In this document: positions 15,142 through 24,057 of the stretch, piece by piece
Layout: every line of letters begins with the position of its first letter
How positions within the stretch are numbered: the stretch's first letter is position 1
Origin: Candidatus Segetimicrobium genomatis
Lineage (GTDB): Bacteria > Sysuimicrobiota > Sysuimicrobiia > Sysuimicrobiales > Kaftiobacteriaceae
Assembly: GCA_005882335.1 (NCBI GenBank)
Contig: VBAP01000031.1
Coordinates: forward strand, 1-49,549
Direction of reading: 5' to 3'
DNA: 49,549 nucleotides
Notes under the pieces: model-generated
Database searches by the model: none
What the model saw: the letters and a program-made list of their open reading frames with translations, nothing else
Told to the model about the DNA's origin: nothing
Translations under genes and position numbers: made by a program

Positions 15142-15899
15142 GGCCGCGGAGCTCGCGGGGGATGACGCTCGGTCAGGATCCCAATACCGATACCCGTCAC
15201 CGCCGCCATGATGAGCCCAAGCCGCAGCGCAAGACCGTGCGCCAGGACGGCGACCATCCCCGCCGCGATCGCGGCGGCTGCGGTGGCCCGGTCCGTCACC
15301 GCGGGGCGGACCAGCGCTACGAACGTCAGCGGCAGCGCGAACTCAAGATTCCATGACTCCGGGATCCTCGCCCCCACATAGATGCCCAACGCCGTGCTGA
15401 CCTGCCACGTTGTCCACAACGTTACCCCCGCGCCCAGGAAGAACCAGTGCCGCTGGTCTAGCTCGGACTCGTCGTTCCGCGACTGCGGGACCGCTCGACT
15501 GCCCGACTGCGTCTCTTTCTCCCGGTAGTGCGTAATCACCATCGCGTAGGCTTCATCCGACAGCAGATACGCCAGCAGCAGCTTCCACCGCAGACGCAGC
15601 CGGCTGAGGTACGGCGCCACGGACGCACTGTACAGCATGTGGCGCAGGTTCACGACGAACGTGGTCAAGATGATGAGCGCCCCGGGCGCACCCACGGCGA
15701 ACAGTTGCGTCCCGACGAACTGCGCCGAGCCGGCCAACACGATGGATGACATCGCCAGCGCCGCCATGGGCGGAATCCCTGCCTGCAGCGCCAGGGCGCC
15801 GTAAATAAGTCCGAAAGGCAGCACGCCGAGGAGCATCGGCACCTCCGCCCTGGCTCCCGCAAGGAATTCACGGCGGGCGGTCATCGCCGTCGTCAACAA
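15138..15899 (-). CDS. azlC: AzlC family branched-chain amino acid permease
   Basis: 253 residues, a little longer than most AzlC proteins (230-240). Family signatures are FLAGARAEVPMLLGVLPFGLIYG, SSIVLAGSAQFVGTQLFA and FVVNLRHMLYSASVAPYL, followed by SDEAYAMV. A cytoplasmic or periplasmic loop near residues 127-148 (KETQSGSRAVPQSRNDESEL) is polar and encoded by a short GC-rich repeat that looks inserted. The large subunit forms the export channel with AzlD encoded downstream. Confidence 0.93.
   Translation of the reverse strand: MLTTAMTARREFLAGARAEVPMLLGVLPFGLIYGALALQAGIPPMAALAMSSIVLAGSAQFVGTQLFAVGAPGALIILTTFVVNLRHMLYSASVAPYLSRLRLRWKLLLAYLLSDEAYAMVITHYREKETQSGSRAVPQSRNDESELDQRHWFFLGAGVTLWTTWQVSTALGIYVGARIPESWNLEFALPLTFVALVRPAVTDRATAAAAIAAGMVAVLAHGLALRLGLIMAAVTGIGIGILTERHPPRAPRP
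15462..15519. repeat. Short repeat inserted in frame in azlC
   Basis: GACTCGTCGTTCCGCGACTG and GACCGCTCGACTGCCCGACT are variants of the CGACTGC/CGACCGC words seen at 27265-27300. The stretch codes about 20 polar residues absent from typical AzlC proteins and does not break the frame. Confidence 0.45.
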
Positions 15900-15906
15900 C
15901 GGAGGC

Positions 15907-16848
15907 TCACGGTTCCTGCGGCTGTTTCCGTTCCACTGCGGCGTGTCCTGAACCTGAGCGGAGCCCGGAGGTTCGGGCCTGACGGAGATTGACCACCGCG
16001 ATTCCCGCGACTACCAGCCCTGAGCCGACCAGCAGCCGCCAGTCGGCGTGCTCGTTCAAGAAGATGATCCCGAGCAGCAGGCCGATCATGGGAAAGACGT
16101 ATGCGACCAGCGAGGACCGCGTGGGACCCCACGCATTGATGAGGTAGAAGTACAGGAGATACGCGGTGCACGACCCGAGCAGACCCAGCCAGACCAGCGC
16201 AAACCAGGTGATCGGCAGGGCCGGCAGCCGCACCGGCCGCTCCCCCGCGAAGGCGGTGAGCCAGGTAAAGAGATCGGCGAAGAGTACGACCATTGTGGCC
16301 TGGAGGAGCGGGGGATGACCGCGCAGGTGGCGGCGCGAGAACGTCGCTGCCACCGCGTAACTGACCGAGGCCACCAGGACGGCCACCTGGCCCCAGATGC
16401 TGCGCGTGACCACGCTGACGCCCAGGTCACGACTCATCAACACGACCACGCCGGAGAAACCCACCAGCAGTCCGGCCAGGCGTGTCGATGTGATCCGTTC
16501 GTCGGAGAGCCAGAAATGCGCGATGACGATGGTGAACAGGGGCACGGTGGCGTTCAGGATGGCCGCCAGGCCGGAGTCGATCCGCGTTTCGCCCCACGAG
16601 ATGAGGACGAACGGAATCGCCGTGTTGAAGGCACCCATGAACAGGTACGCGGGCAGGTGCTCGGCCGTCCGCGGAAATGCCTGGCGTTGGAGCCGCATCA
16701 CCAGCAGGAGCCCGAGAAGGCCAAAGAGGAGCCGGAGGGCCGCCAGCGTCGCGGGGCCAATCTCGCTGACGGCGATCTTGATCCACAGAAACGACGATCC
16801 CCAAATGGCCCCCAGGAGCCAGAACGCGCCCCACTCCTTCAGCCGCAT
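15907..16848 (-). CDS. EamA family (DMT) transporter
   Basis: 313 residues with ten hydrophobic segments arranged as two EamA repeats. Typical pieces are GAIWGSSFLWIKIAVSEIGP at the start, NTAIPFVLISWGETRIDSGLAAILNATVPLFT (split) in repeat one, and NAWGPTRSSLVAYVFPMIGLLLGIIFLNEH in repeat two. Such proteins export amino acids or other metabolites. The ATG at 16848 follows GAAGGGGAA by 5-6 bases; the frame is open to 17043 but that part is a leader. It lies next to AzlCD, which also exports amino acids, and 7 bases separate its stop from the start of azlC, so the genes may form one transcript. Confidence 0.92.
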   Translation of the reverse strand: MRLKEWGAFWLLGAIWGSSFLWIKIAVSEIGPATLAALRLLFGLLGLLLVMRLQRQAFPRTAEHLPAYLFMGAFNTAIPFVLISWGETRIDSGLAAILNATVPLFTIVIAHFWLSDERITSTRLAGLLVGFSGVVVLMSRDLGVSVVTRSIWGQVAVLVASVSYAVAATFSRRHLRGHPPLLQATMVVLFADLFTWLTAFAGERPVRLPALPITWFALVWLGLLGSCTAYLLYFYLINAWGPTRSSLVAYVFPMIGLLLGIIFLNEHADWRLLVGSGLVVAGIAVVNLRQARTSGLRSGSGHAAVERKQPQEP

Positions 16849-17150
16849 GCCGTTCCCCTTCTCCAACGCGTGGGAGTATCGCACACAGTATGCCTTAGCA
16901 GCGGGCCACAGAGAAGTGCCGGATGTCACACCGGCGGGCGGGACAAAAAAATAGGACCGTCCTTTTCCGGACCACCAGGACAGTCCCAAAACTACCCGGC
17001 AAGTTTTACCCACCCTCAGGCTCGTTTTAACCATCCCCACCAAAGACCGAGGTGTCCCAGACCCTGTCCGGCCGCGGGCTGCCCGCGCGGGGTGAGGAAT
17101 ACGGCGGAGGGGTGAGGCGTTTGGGGGGTCAAGACAGCGGAGGTGAGGTT
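16849..17150. other. Divergent control region between eamA-like and htrA-like genes
   Basis: About 300 bases without a supported gene. On the minus side it holds a terminator-like hairpin (16944-16986) inside the presumed eamA leader and a purine-rich stretch upstream of it. On the plus side the only clear signal is the ribosome binding site GGAGGTGAG just before the protease start. No promoter boxes could be assigned with confidence. Confidence 0.5.
16944..16986 (-). terminator. Terminator/attenuator hairpin in the eamA leader
   Basis: On the minus strand GGACTGTCC pairs with GGACGGTCC (nine pairs, one G-U) around a 15-base loop and is followed by TATTTTTTT. It points towards the eamA-like gene, whose start is 96 bases further on. 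Since no minus-strand gene lies upstream within the divergent region, it looks like a leader attenuator and not the end of another gene. Confidence 0.7.
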
Positions 17151-18194
17151 GTGCGACTTCAGCACCTGCTTTCTGAGATCAATACGGATCATCGCCCTGG
17201 CCCCGCCGCGGATCGTGCCGCGGCGCATCCGGAGGTGGAGGCCCTGGATGCGTACTCCCAGGCCGTCATCAAGGCGGTGGAGACCGTTGGCGCGGCGGTT
17301 GTCAGTGTGGGGATGGCCCGGCGGGCGCCGGAGCCGTGGCGGCGCCGCGGGGTGCCGGAGATGCGTGGCGCGGGCAGCGGGGTCATCATTACTCCCGATG
17401 GCTACATCCTGACCAACAGCCACGTCGTGAGCACGGCCGACCGGATCGAGATCCGGCTGCAGGACGGCCGCGAGCTAGTGGCGGCTCCGGTCGGTGAGGA
17501 TCCGCACAGCGATCTGGGCGTGGTACGTGTGCAGGAGACCGGACTACCCAGCGCAGAGCTCGGAGATTCGTCTGCGCTGCGCGTCGGTCAGCTCGTGATC
17601 GCCATCGGCAATCCTCTTGGATTCCAGGCGACCGTGACCACGGGCGTGGTCAGCGCAGTAGGCCGGACGCTGCGTGCGCAGACCGGACGGCTCATCGAGA
17701 ACATCATCCAGACCGACGCCGCGCTGAATCCGGGGAACTCCGGTGGTCCGCTGGTGGACTTCCGCGGTCAGGTGGTCGGTGTCAACACGGCGGTGATCAT
17801 GGGATCGCAGGGGATCTGTTTTGCCATCCCCTCCAATACGGCGGAGTGGGTGGCCGGCCAGCTCATCCGCGAAGGGCGCGTACGCCGCGCATATCTCGGC
17901 GTCTCGGGCCAGACCATCCGGGCGGAGCGCCGCGAAGTCATCGAGTATGCGCTGCCCGCGCAGACGGCGGTGCGGGTGATGGAAGTCCAGCCGGGCACGG
18001 CGGCGGCGCATGTAGGGATCCAGCCTGGAGACCTGATCGTCAAAGTCGGTGACGTGACGGTAGTGTCGGTCGACGACCTGCAGCGAGCGCTGGGACGTCA
18101 CCCCATCGGCGAGCCGCTGATGCTGGAGCTCGTCCGCGACGGCCGCCGGCTCACGCTGCTCACGCATCCCACAGAACTACCGGACGGCCAGTGA
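17151..18194 (+). CDS. htrA: HtrA/DegP-like trypsin-type serine protease with one PDZ domain
   Basis: 347 residues. The catalytic triad is intact: His91 in ILTNSHVV, Asp121 in HSDLGVV and Ser197 in ALNPGNSGGPL. A single PDZ domain follows (about residues 250-340, with AYLGVSG and GIQPGDLIVKVGDVTV). Such proteases degrade or help fold damaged proteins. The unusual point is the N-terminus: from the GTG at 17151, with GGAGGTGAG just upstream, there is no signal peptide or membrane anchor, only a polar stretch of about 40 residues. It may therefore be cytosolic, unlike classical HtrA. Convergent with the aldolase/dehydrogenase gene. Confidence 0.93.
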   Translation: MRLQHLLSEINTDHRPGPAADRAAAHPEVEALDAYSQAVIKAVETVGAAVVSVGMARRAPEPWRRRGVPEMRGAGSGVIITPDGYILTNSHVVSTADRIEIRLQDGRELVAAPVGEDPHSDLGVVRVQETGLPSAELGDSSALRVGQLVIAIGNPLGFQATVTTGVVSAVGRTLRAQTGRLIENIIQTDAALNPGNSGGPLVDFRGQVVGVNTAVIMGSQGICFAIPSNTAEWVAGQLIREGRVRRAYLGVSGQTIRAERREVIEYALPAQTAVRVMEVQPGTAAAHVGIQPGDLIVKVGDVTVVSVDDLQRALGRHPIGEPLMLELVRDGRRLTLLTHPTELPDGQ

Positions 18195-18225
18195 CGTAGA
18201 TGGTGTCACACAGAGGAATGGTGAA

Positions 18226-20289
18226 CTATCGCAGGTACGCGGCCGTCACGCCGCCGTCGACCGTCAGGGCGGCGCCGGTGGTGCGGCTGGCGCGTGGTCC
18301 GGCGAGAAAACTGATGGCCTCGGCGACGTGCTCGGGAAGGACGTTTACCTTCAGCACGGTGCGCTGCCGGTAGTACTCATCGAGTTCTTCGGGTCTGATG
18401 CCGTACGCCGCTGCGCGGGCCTGCCGCCAGCCCGCATCCCAGATGCCGCTGTCCTGTAACACGGCGTCGGGCAGCACCGAGTTGACGCGCACGCCGATTG
18501 CCCCGCCTTCTTCAGCCAGGGACCGCGCCAGGTGCAACTCGGCCGCTTTCGCGGTGTTGTAGGCAGCGGCGTTGCGGCTGGCCACCACGCTGTTCTTGCT
18601 GGTGACGAAGATGAGACTGCCGCCCATGCGCTGGTCTTTCCATAGGCGGAACGCCTGGCGGCTGATCAAGAAATACCCCGTGGCCAGCACGTCCATCGTG
18701 CGGGTCCAGTCTCGGAGCGTCGTGTCATCGATTGGTGCGCTGAGGGCGATGCCGGCGCTGCTCACCACCGCATCGACACCGCCATAGGCCAGCACGACCG
18801 TGCGGAAGGCCTCGGCCACGGCGGCCTCGTCCGTGACGTCGCAATGCACCGCCATGCCGCGGCCGGTCCCATGGCGCTCGGTGAGTTCGCCGGCTACAGT
18901 CTGCGCGCCCGTGTCGTTGATGTCGAAAATGGCGACATGTGCGCCGTCGCGGGCCAGCCGCCTGGCCGTCGCGCGGCCGATCCCGCTGGCGCCGCCGGTG
19001 ACTACCGCCACCCGTCCGGCGAGCTCGCCGGGCGCCGGCCGCAGGGTGAGCTTGTACAGTTCCAGCGGCCAGTACTCGATGTCATAGGCTTCCTGAGGGG
19101 TCAGGCTCGTGAACTCCCCGACCCGCTGGCAGCCCTCCATAACCGCGATGGCGCGATGATAGAGCTGGCGGCTCACGTCGGCCCCATGGGCATCGTCACC
19201 GGCGGTGATCATGCCAAGACCCGGGATCAGGATGACGCGTGGATACGGATCACGCATCTGATCGCCTGATTTGCGGTGCTCTTCAAAGTACCTGGCGTAC
19301 GCGGTCGCGTACGCGTCGACGGCGGCCGGAAGGCGTACCAGCAGGGGTTCGATCCCCTCACCGGGTGTCCAGGTGACGAAGAGCGGCACGCGCTTCGTGT
19401 GCACCAGGTGATCCGGACACGCGGCGCCGACCTGAGAGAGCGCTGCCGCACCCTCGCTTCCGGCAAACGCCACCGCGGGTCCGCTTTCGTCGACCCCCAG
19501 CACAGCAGGCCGCTGCCTGCTGACCGTCCCGCGCAGCACCGGCAGGAGGCGGGCCAGAGTTTCGCGGCGCGTCTGCGGCGGCAGTGCCGGCACCGCGGTC
19601 CCACTGAATACCGTCTGCCCACGCCGCTGGCCGGCGATGAACTCCTCGGCATCCGCGATCGCGCGGATCGTGCGCTCGTAACACTCCCGGCTGCTCTGTC
19701 CCCACGTGATCAGCCCGTGCTTGCCCATCACCACGAGTTCGGCCTGCGGGGCGGTCCGCACGCCGCGACTGACCCATTGGCTGAGGGAAAACCCCGGCCG
19801 CGTGTAGTCGACCCACACCGCGCGGTGGCCCCACAGCCGCCGGCAGAGCGCCTGGCCATCGCTCGCGCAGGCCAGGCTGATCACGGCGTCGGGATGGGTG
19901 TGATCGACGTGTCTGGCCGGCAGAAACGCATGCAGGAGAGTTTCGATCGATTGGCGCGGACGGTTGGGGAACGCCGCGCAGCGCGTGAGGTACTCGACCA
20001 TCTCCTCATCGGTCATCGCGTCGCGGGCAGTCAGCGGCAAGATCTCCGCCAGCCGCAAGGCCGCGAATCCGGTCTCGGGGATCGCAGCCATGTCGGTGCC
20101 TGAACCTTTGACCCAGAGCAGTTCGACGGAACGCCCGAGATGATCCGTGTCTATCAACTTGGCGCTGGTGTTGCCGCCAAAGATGTTCACCACGCTGCGG
20201 TCTCGGGCCAGGAGGGTGGAGCGGTAGACGAGGCCATCGAGAGCAGGCTGGCGCGCCGCCGCCTCCTCGTTCCACAGGTTACCGGGCAT
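18226..20289 (-). CDS. Bifunctional class II aldolase / short-chain dehydrogenase (rhamnulose-1-P aldolase type)
   Basis: 687 residues with two domains. Residues about 20-400 form a class II aldolase: NIFGGNTSAK, the zinc motif HVDHTHPD (His130, His132) and MGKHGLITWG. Residues about 425-687 form an SDR: VAVVTGGASGIGRATARRLA for NAD(P), VVSSAGIAL, catalytic YNTAK, and the ending SRTTGAALTVDGG. Fused proteins of this kind cleave rhamnulose-1-phosphate or a related ketose phosphate and oxidise lactaldehyde. ATG 20289 matches family starts; the frame is open to 20415. Last gene of the PTS cluster, suggesting that the phosphorylated product of the PTS, or a derivative, is its substrate. Confidence 0.92.
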   Translation of the reverse strand: MPGNLWNEEAAARQPALDGLVYRSTLLARDRSVVNIFGGNTSAKLIDTDHLGRSVELLWVKGSGTDMAAIPETGFAALRLAEILPLTARDAMTDEEMVEYLTRCAAFPNRPRQSIETLLHAFLPARHVDHTHPDAVISLACASDGQALCRRLWGHRAVWVDYTRPGFSLSQWVSRGVRTAPQAELVVMGKHGLITWGQSSRECYERTIRAIADAEEFIAGQRRGQTVFSGTAVPALPPQTRRETLARLLPVLRGTVSRQRPAVLGVDESGPAVAFAGSEGAAALSQVGAACPDHLVHTKRVPLFVTWTPGEGIEPLLVRLPAAVDAYATAYARYFEEHRKSGDQMRDPYPRVILIPGLGMITAGDDAHGADVSRQLYHRAIAVMEGCQRVGEFTSLTPQEAYDIEYWPLELYKLTLRPAPGELAGRVAVVTGGASGIGRATARRLARDGAHVAIFDINDTGAQTVAGELTERHGTGRGMAVHCDVTDEAAVAEAFRTVVLAYGGVDAVVSSAGIALSAPIDDTTLRDWTRTMDVLATGYFLISRQAFRLWKDQRMGGSLIFVTSKNSVVASRNAAAYNTAKAAELHLARSLAEEGGAIGVRVNSVLPDAVLQDSGIWDAGWRQARAAAYGIRPEELDEYYRQRTVLKVNVLPEHVAEAISFLAGPRASRTTGAALTVDGGVTAAYLR

Positions 20290-20315
20290 GCCGCACGCTA
20301 CTCCCTCCGTCTCAT

Positions 20316-22049
20316 CTATGCCGGTGGCGTGGTGCGGACGAGATTTCGCACCGCCGAGGCGGAGTCCAGATCCAGCGCCTTCGCAACGAGGCGCTGCGCG
20401 CCCGCCCCTGACCACCGCCGGATGATCGCTTTCACCGCGGGGATTGCCGCCGGAGCCATGCTGAGTTCGTCCAGGTCCAACCCCAGCAGCAGGGGGACCG
20501 CGTCGGGGTCACCCGCCAGCTCTCCACAGACTCCGGCCCAGCGCCCCGCCCGGTGCGCGGCCTGGACGACTGATCCGATCTGACGAAGCACCGCCGGGTG
20601 GCACGCGTCACCCAGGTGCGCGACGCGCTCGTTGGTACGATCGGCGGCCATGGTGTACTGGGTCAGATCGTTCGTGCCAATGGAAAAGAAATCCGTCTCG
20701 CGCGCGAACTGGTCGGCCAGCACCGCCGCCGCCGGCACCTCTACCATCATGCCGACCTGCAGGCGCGGTGCGACTGGATGGCCTGCCGACGTGACCTCGC
20801 GCTTGGCTCGCTCCAGCTCAGCTTTGGCCGCGCGCAGCTCGTCGATCGAGGCGATCATAGGAAACATGATCCGCAGATCGTGGCCCGGGCTCGCCCGCAG
20901 CAGGGCGCGCAGCTGCACCGCAAAGAGCTCCGGCCGCTGCAGGCTGATCCGGATTGCCCGCCAGCCCAGGAACGGATTTGCCTCTTTGGGCAGGTCGAGA
21001 TAGGGCACCGGCTTGTCCCCGCCGATGTCCATCGTGCGCGCGATCACCGGCCGGGATGCCATCACCCGCAGGATGGCCTCGTAGACGGCGAGATGATCGC
21101 CTTCGGTGGGTGCGGTGCGGCGATTGAGATACAGGAACTCGGTCCGCAGCAGCCCGATACCCTCGGCGCCGTGCTCGAGCGCAACCGCAGCTTCCTCGAC
21201 CGCCCCGATGTTCGCCACCACTTCCACCCGGCGATGGTCACGCGTGATCGCGGGGTCGCCCGCCGCTCCGCGTTCGGTCGCAGCCTGCCGCTCAGCCGCC
21301 GCGCGACGCTGCGAAAACTCACGGGTGGTCTGTTCGTCGGGATCGATGACAATCTCGCCGCGAGTGCCGTCGACCAGCACCGCTGTGCCGTCGCGAAGTT
21401 CCAGCACTGCCGTCCCCAGACCCACCACGGCCGGTTTGTCCCACGCTTTCGCCAGGATCGCGGTATGTGACGTCGGACCGCCTTCTGCCGTGCAGAAAGC
21501 CAGCACCCGCGCCACCGGGAGGGAAGCGATTTGCGACGGCGCCAGGTCGCGCGAAACGACGATGGACGGCTCATCCAGCCGTGGTCCCGCCGCCCGGCGG
21601 CCCAGCAGGTGGTCCAGGACTCTCCCGCCGACGTCGCGCACATCGGCGGCGCGGGCCCGCAGCGTGGGATCGGGAAGCTGTTCCAGTTGCGAGGCGAAGA
21701 ATTCGATGGCGTCCGCCCATGCGGCTTCAGCATTCACACCGCTATCGATCGCATGCTGAGCTTTCTGTAACAGGGCAGCGTCGTCAATGAACATCTCATG
21801 CGCGTCGAAGATCGCCGCTTCAGCCTGTCCGGCGTCGGCGGCAACCTTAGCTCGCAGCGCGCGAATCTCGTTGCGCGCGGCCGCTCGCGCAGTGGTCAAG
21901 CGGGCGGCCTCTGTGGCAGGCTGCCGGCCGGTGCTCCGCGGAATGGTCACCGCCTGCTCGCGCCATACCGCGGCCGGGCCCGCGGCCAGTCCGGGCGCAG
22001 CGGCGATGCCGGTTAAGGTGCGGGAGCGGATCTCCCGAGACGAAGACAT
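20316..22049 (-). CDS. ptsI: Phosphoenolpyruvate--protein phosphotransferase (PTS Enzyme I)
   Basis: 577 residues, the usual Enzyme I length. It has the N-terminal HPr-binding domain (GIAAAPGLAAGPA), the phospho-His segment GGPTSHTAILAK with His195, the PEP-binding barrel (GAEGIGLLRTEFLYLNR split, RTMDIGGDKPVPYL, NPFLGWRAIRISL) and FSIGTNDLTQYTMAADR, then GVCGELAGDP with the catalytic Cys. It takes phosphate from PEP and passes it to HPr. It is not fused to GAF or HPr domains. It lies between the EIIC gene and the aldolase gene on the same strand. Confidence 0.95.
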   Translation of the reverse strand: MSSSREIRSRTLTGIAAAPGLAAGPAAVWREQAVTIPRSTGRQPATEAARLTTARAAARNEIRALRAKVAADAGQAEAAIFDAHEMFIDDAALLQKAQHAIDSGVNAEAAWADAIEFFASQLEQLPDPTLRARAADVRDVGGRVLDHLLGRRAAGPRLDEPSIVVSRDLAPSQIASLPVARVLAFCTAEGGPTSHTAILAKAWDKPAVVGLGTAVLELRDGTAVLVDGTRGEIVIDPDEQTTREFSQRRAAAERQAATERGAAGDPAITRDHRRVEVVANIGAVEEAAVALEHGAEGIGLLRTEFLYLNRRTAPTEGDHLAVYEAILRVMASRPVIARTMDIGGDKPVPYLDLPKEANPFLGWRAIRISLQRPELFAVQLRALLRASPGHDLRIMFPMIASIDELRAAKAELERAKREVTSAGHPVAPRLQVGMMVEVPAAAVLADQFARETDFFSIGTNDLTQYTMAADRTNERVAHLGDACHPAVLRQIGSVVQAAHRAGRWAGVCGELAGDPDAVPLLLGLDLDELSMAPAAIPAVKAIIRRWSGAGAQRLVAKALDLDSASAVRNLVRTTPPA

Positions 22050-22070
22050 CAGCGACGACCACAGATATAA

Positions 22071-22101
22071 CGGCGCCGGCAGCAGACCGCCACCGGCGCC
22101 G
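22071..22101. other. Perfect hairpin between EIIC and Enzyme I genes
   Basis: CGGCGCCGG (22071-22079) pairs with CCGGCGCCG (22093-22101), 9 bp, 13-base loop. There is no T tract, so it is more likely an mRNA-processing or stability element in the minus-strand operon than a terminator. Confidence 0.5.
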
Positions 22102-22121
22102 CGGGAAACTGCCGTGCGTTC

Positions 22122-23588
22122 TTACTTCTTGGCCGCCCTGCCCGCAGCCTTTCCCGGCATCCAGCCCTTTTCCACGTAATTCTTTTGGAACCAGCTGGCG
22201 AAGACGATGAGGACGATCGCTGCCAGCACCACGCCGATCGCGCCCGCCGCTCCTTTGACCTGAGCAATATTCCCGACCACGATGCCGTACCAGCCGAAGT
22301 CGGCATCTCCAAACGTTGTGTTGGCGAAGCCCAACGCTCCCAGCACCTTGAGCAGGAAGGCGGGCAGGAACGTGATCAGGATACCGTTCACGAATCCGCC
22401 CCAGGCTGCGCCCCAGCGGCCCCCAGTGGCATTGCCAAAGACGCCGGCTGTGCCGCCGGTAAAGAAGTGGGGTACCATCCCAGGCAGGATCAGCGCCAGC
22501 ACCCAGGCCTTACCCAGCCCCCAGGCGATGAGCAGGAGGCTGACCAGTCCGCCCAGCACGCTGGTGAGAAAACCGATCAGTACCGCGTTGGGTGCGTAGG
22601 GGAACGACACTGGACAGTCCAGCGCCGGCAATGCGCCGGGGACGACGCGCTCAGCGATGCCCGCAAACGCCGGGACGATTTCGCCGATGATGGTGCGCAC
22701 GCCCAGCAGAATGACCGCCACGCCAACCCCAAAGTTCAGGGCGTTGAGGAGCTGCGTCATCAGGTAGCTCGCCCACGTGGTCCCCGCGCTCAGGCCGAGG
22801 GCCCTGACGGCACCGGCGAGCCCTACGTCGCTGCGACCCGCGTACCAGATGGCGAAGATCAGGTAGACGATGAGCATGGCCACCGCGGTCCCCACCATCG
22901 GTTCGCGTAGGAAGCGCAGACCCGTCGGAAACTCGATTTCCTCGCTGCTCTTCCCTTTCTTGCCGGCGACACGCGTGACGATCTGCCCCGCGAGGCCACC
23001 GGCGATGTAGCCGAGAGACCCGAAGTGGCCCATCGCCACCTTCTCGCCGCCGGTCACGGCTTTCATCCAGGGGTGCGCAAAGGCCGGCATGATGACCATG
23101 ACCGTGCCCAACAGAAACGCCCCCACGATGACGGCTCCGGCACCGGCCATACCGACCGTGACGAGGATCACCGCCAGCATCGTCGCCATGTAGAAGATGT
23201 GGTGGCCGGTGAGGAAGACATAGTGCAGGTTCGTCATCCGTGCGATGGCCAGGCTGGCCAGGAAGCCCACGAACATCAGCCAGGCCGTGAGCGAGCCGTA
23301 CCTGGATTGTGCGAGGGCAACGATGGCCTCATTCGTCGGCACCACGCCCCGGGCGCCGGTCGCGCCGAGTAGTAACTTCCCCAGCGGTTCGAGCGCGTTG
23401 ATAACGGTGACGGCGCCGACGACGAGAATCAGGAACCCCATCGTCGCTTTGACGGTCCCGCCGATCACCTGGCTCCAGGGACGCCGCAGCGCGATGAGGC
23501 CGACCGCCGTCATGAGACCGACGAGGTAGAAGGGTTTGCTGAAGATCTCGTCGACAAGGAATTTGACGATTGCGAGCAAGACATCCAT
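22122..23588 (-). CDS. ulaA: PTS ascorbate-type EIIC permease (UlaA/SgaT family)
   Basis: 488 residues, 11-12 hydrophobic segments. Family features: FLVDEIFSKPFYLVGLMTAVGLIALRRPW (split) at the start, FTGGTAGVFGNATGGRWGA, and NLHYVFLTGHHIFYMA in the first half. UlaA transports L-ascorbate and phosphorylates it through the UlaB/UlaC partners, both of which are encoded directly upstream here. The true substrate in this organism may be another sugar or sugar acid, since the neighbouring aldolase is of the rhamnulose type and no ascorbate-6-phosphate lactonase is present. Confidence 0.92.
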   Translation of the reverse strand: MDVLLAIVKFLVDEIFSKPFYLVGLMTAVGLIALRRPWSQVIGGTVKATMGFLILVVGAVTVINALEPLGKLLLGATGARGVVPTNEAIVALAQSRYGSLTAWLMFVGFLASLAIARMTNLHYVFLTGHHIFYMATMLAVILVTVGMAGAGAVIVGAFLLGTVMVIMPAFAHPWMKAVTGGEKVAMGHFGSLGYIAGGLAGQIVTRVAGKKGKSSEEIEFPTGLRFLREPMVGTAVAMLIVYLIFAIWYAGRSDVGLAGAVRALGLSAGTTWASYLMTQLLNALNFGVGVAVILLGVRTIIGEIVPAFAGIAERVVPGALPALDCPVSFPYAPNAVLIGFLTSVLGGLVSLLLIAWGLGKAWVLALILPGMVPHFFTGGTAGVFGNATGGRWGAAWGGFVNGILITFLPAFLLKVLGALGFANTTFGDADFGWYGIVVGNIAQVKGAAGAIGVVLAAIVLIVFASWFQKNYVEKGWMPGKAAGRAAKK

Positions 23589-23714
23589 TCTGCGTTCTCC
23601 CTCCCCCCATGGCCCACCCCAGAACTCCGCTCGTGCGACGTCTGGGGATGTCGGGCCTGACTCACTTCATCCCTGTCGGTTTCACCTCCCAGGACGGGTG
23701 TGACCGCGGAGGTC

Positions 23715-23996
23715 TTACGTCTGTACCAGCGCGGCCCGCAGTTTCTCCACCATCTCTTTGAGATCCACGAAGTTCGAGATGGTCACAACCCGCGGCTTCA
23801 CCTTGCCCAACTGTTCGGCCAGTTCGTTGGAAGTGATGATGAGGTCGGCGGTCTGGGCCATAGCCCGCGCCGATCCGATGTCGGCGACCTCCAGGTCCGC
23901 GTCGACGATGCCCAGCTGCCGCAACGCCTTTTCGGCCTGCATGCGCAGCAGCAGCCCGCTGCCTAAGCCCATCCCACACACGGCCAAGATCTTCAC
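23715..23996 (-). CDS. ulaB: PTS EIIB, ascorbate/lactose-galactitol type
   Basis: 93 residues from the GTG at 23996: VKILAVCGMGLGSGLLLRMQ, with the phosphorylated Cys7 in the P-loop-like CGMGLGSG, as in UlaB/GatB proteins. It passes phosphate from EIIA to the sugar during transport. The frame is open upstream to 24047, but those residues (FAPRNDN) come from a dispersed repeat, so I reject the longer start. EIIC follows 126 bases downstream. Confidence 0.92.
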   Translation of the reverse strand: MKILAVCGMGLGSGLLLRMQAEKALRQLGIVDADLEVADIGSARAMAQTADLIITSNELAEQLGKVKPRVVTISNFVDLKEMVEKLRAALVQT

Positions 23997-24016
23997 CAGT
24001 GCGCCTCGGCGACGGT

Positions 24017-24057
24017 TGTCATTGCGAGGGGCGAAGCCACGAAGCAATCCCCGTCAT
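24017..24057. repeat. Dispersed ATTGCGAGG/GAAGCAATC repeat, copy 1
   Basis: TGTCATTGCGAGGGGCGAAG followed by CCACGAAGCAATCCCCGTCAT. Half-unit of the palindromic family found at five other intergenic sites. It lies at the stop of the EIIA gene and just before EIIB. Confidence 0.8.

Noticed and set aside
23618..23650. CCCCAGA/TCTGGGG inverted repeat between EIIB and EIIC genes
   Set aside because: Short stem with a 17-base loop and no T tract; not strong enough to list as an element.
23997..24047. Longer N-terminus for EIIB
   Set aside because: The added residues are coded by a dispersed repeat and are not found in the family.
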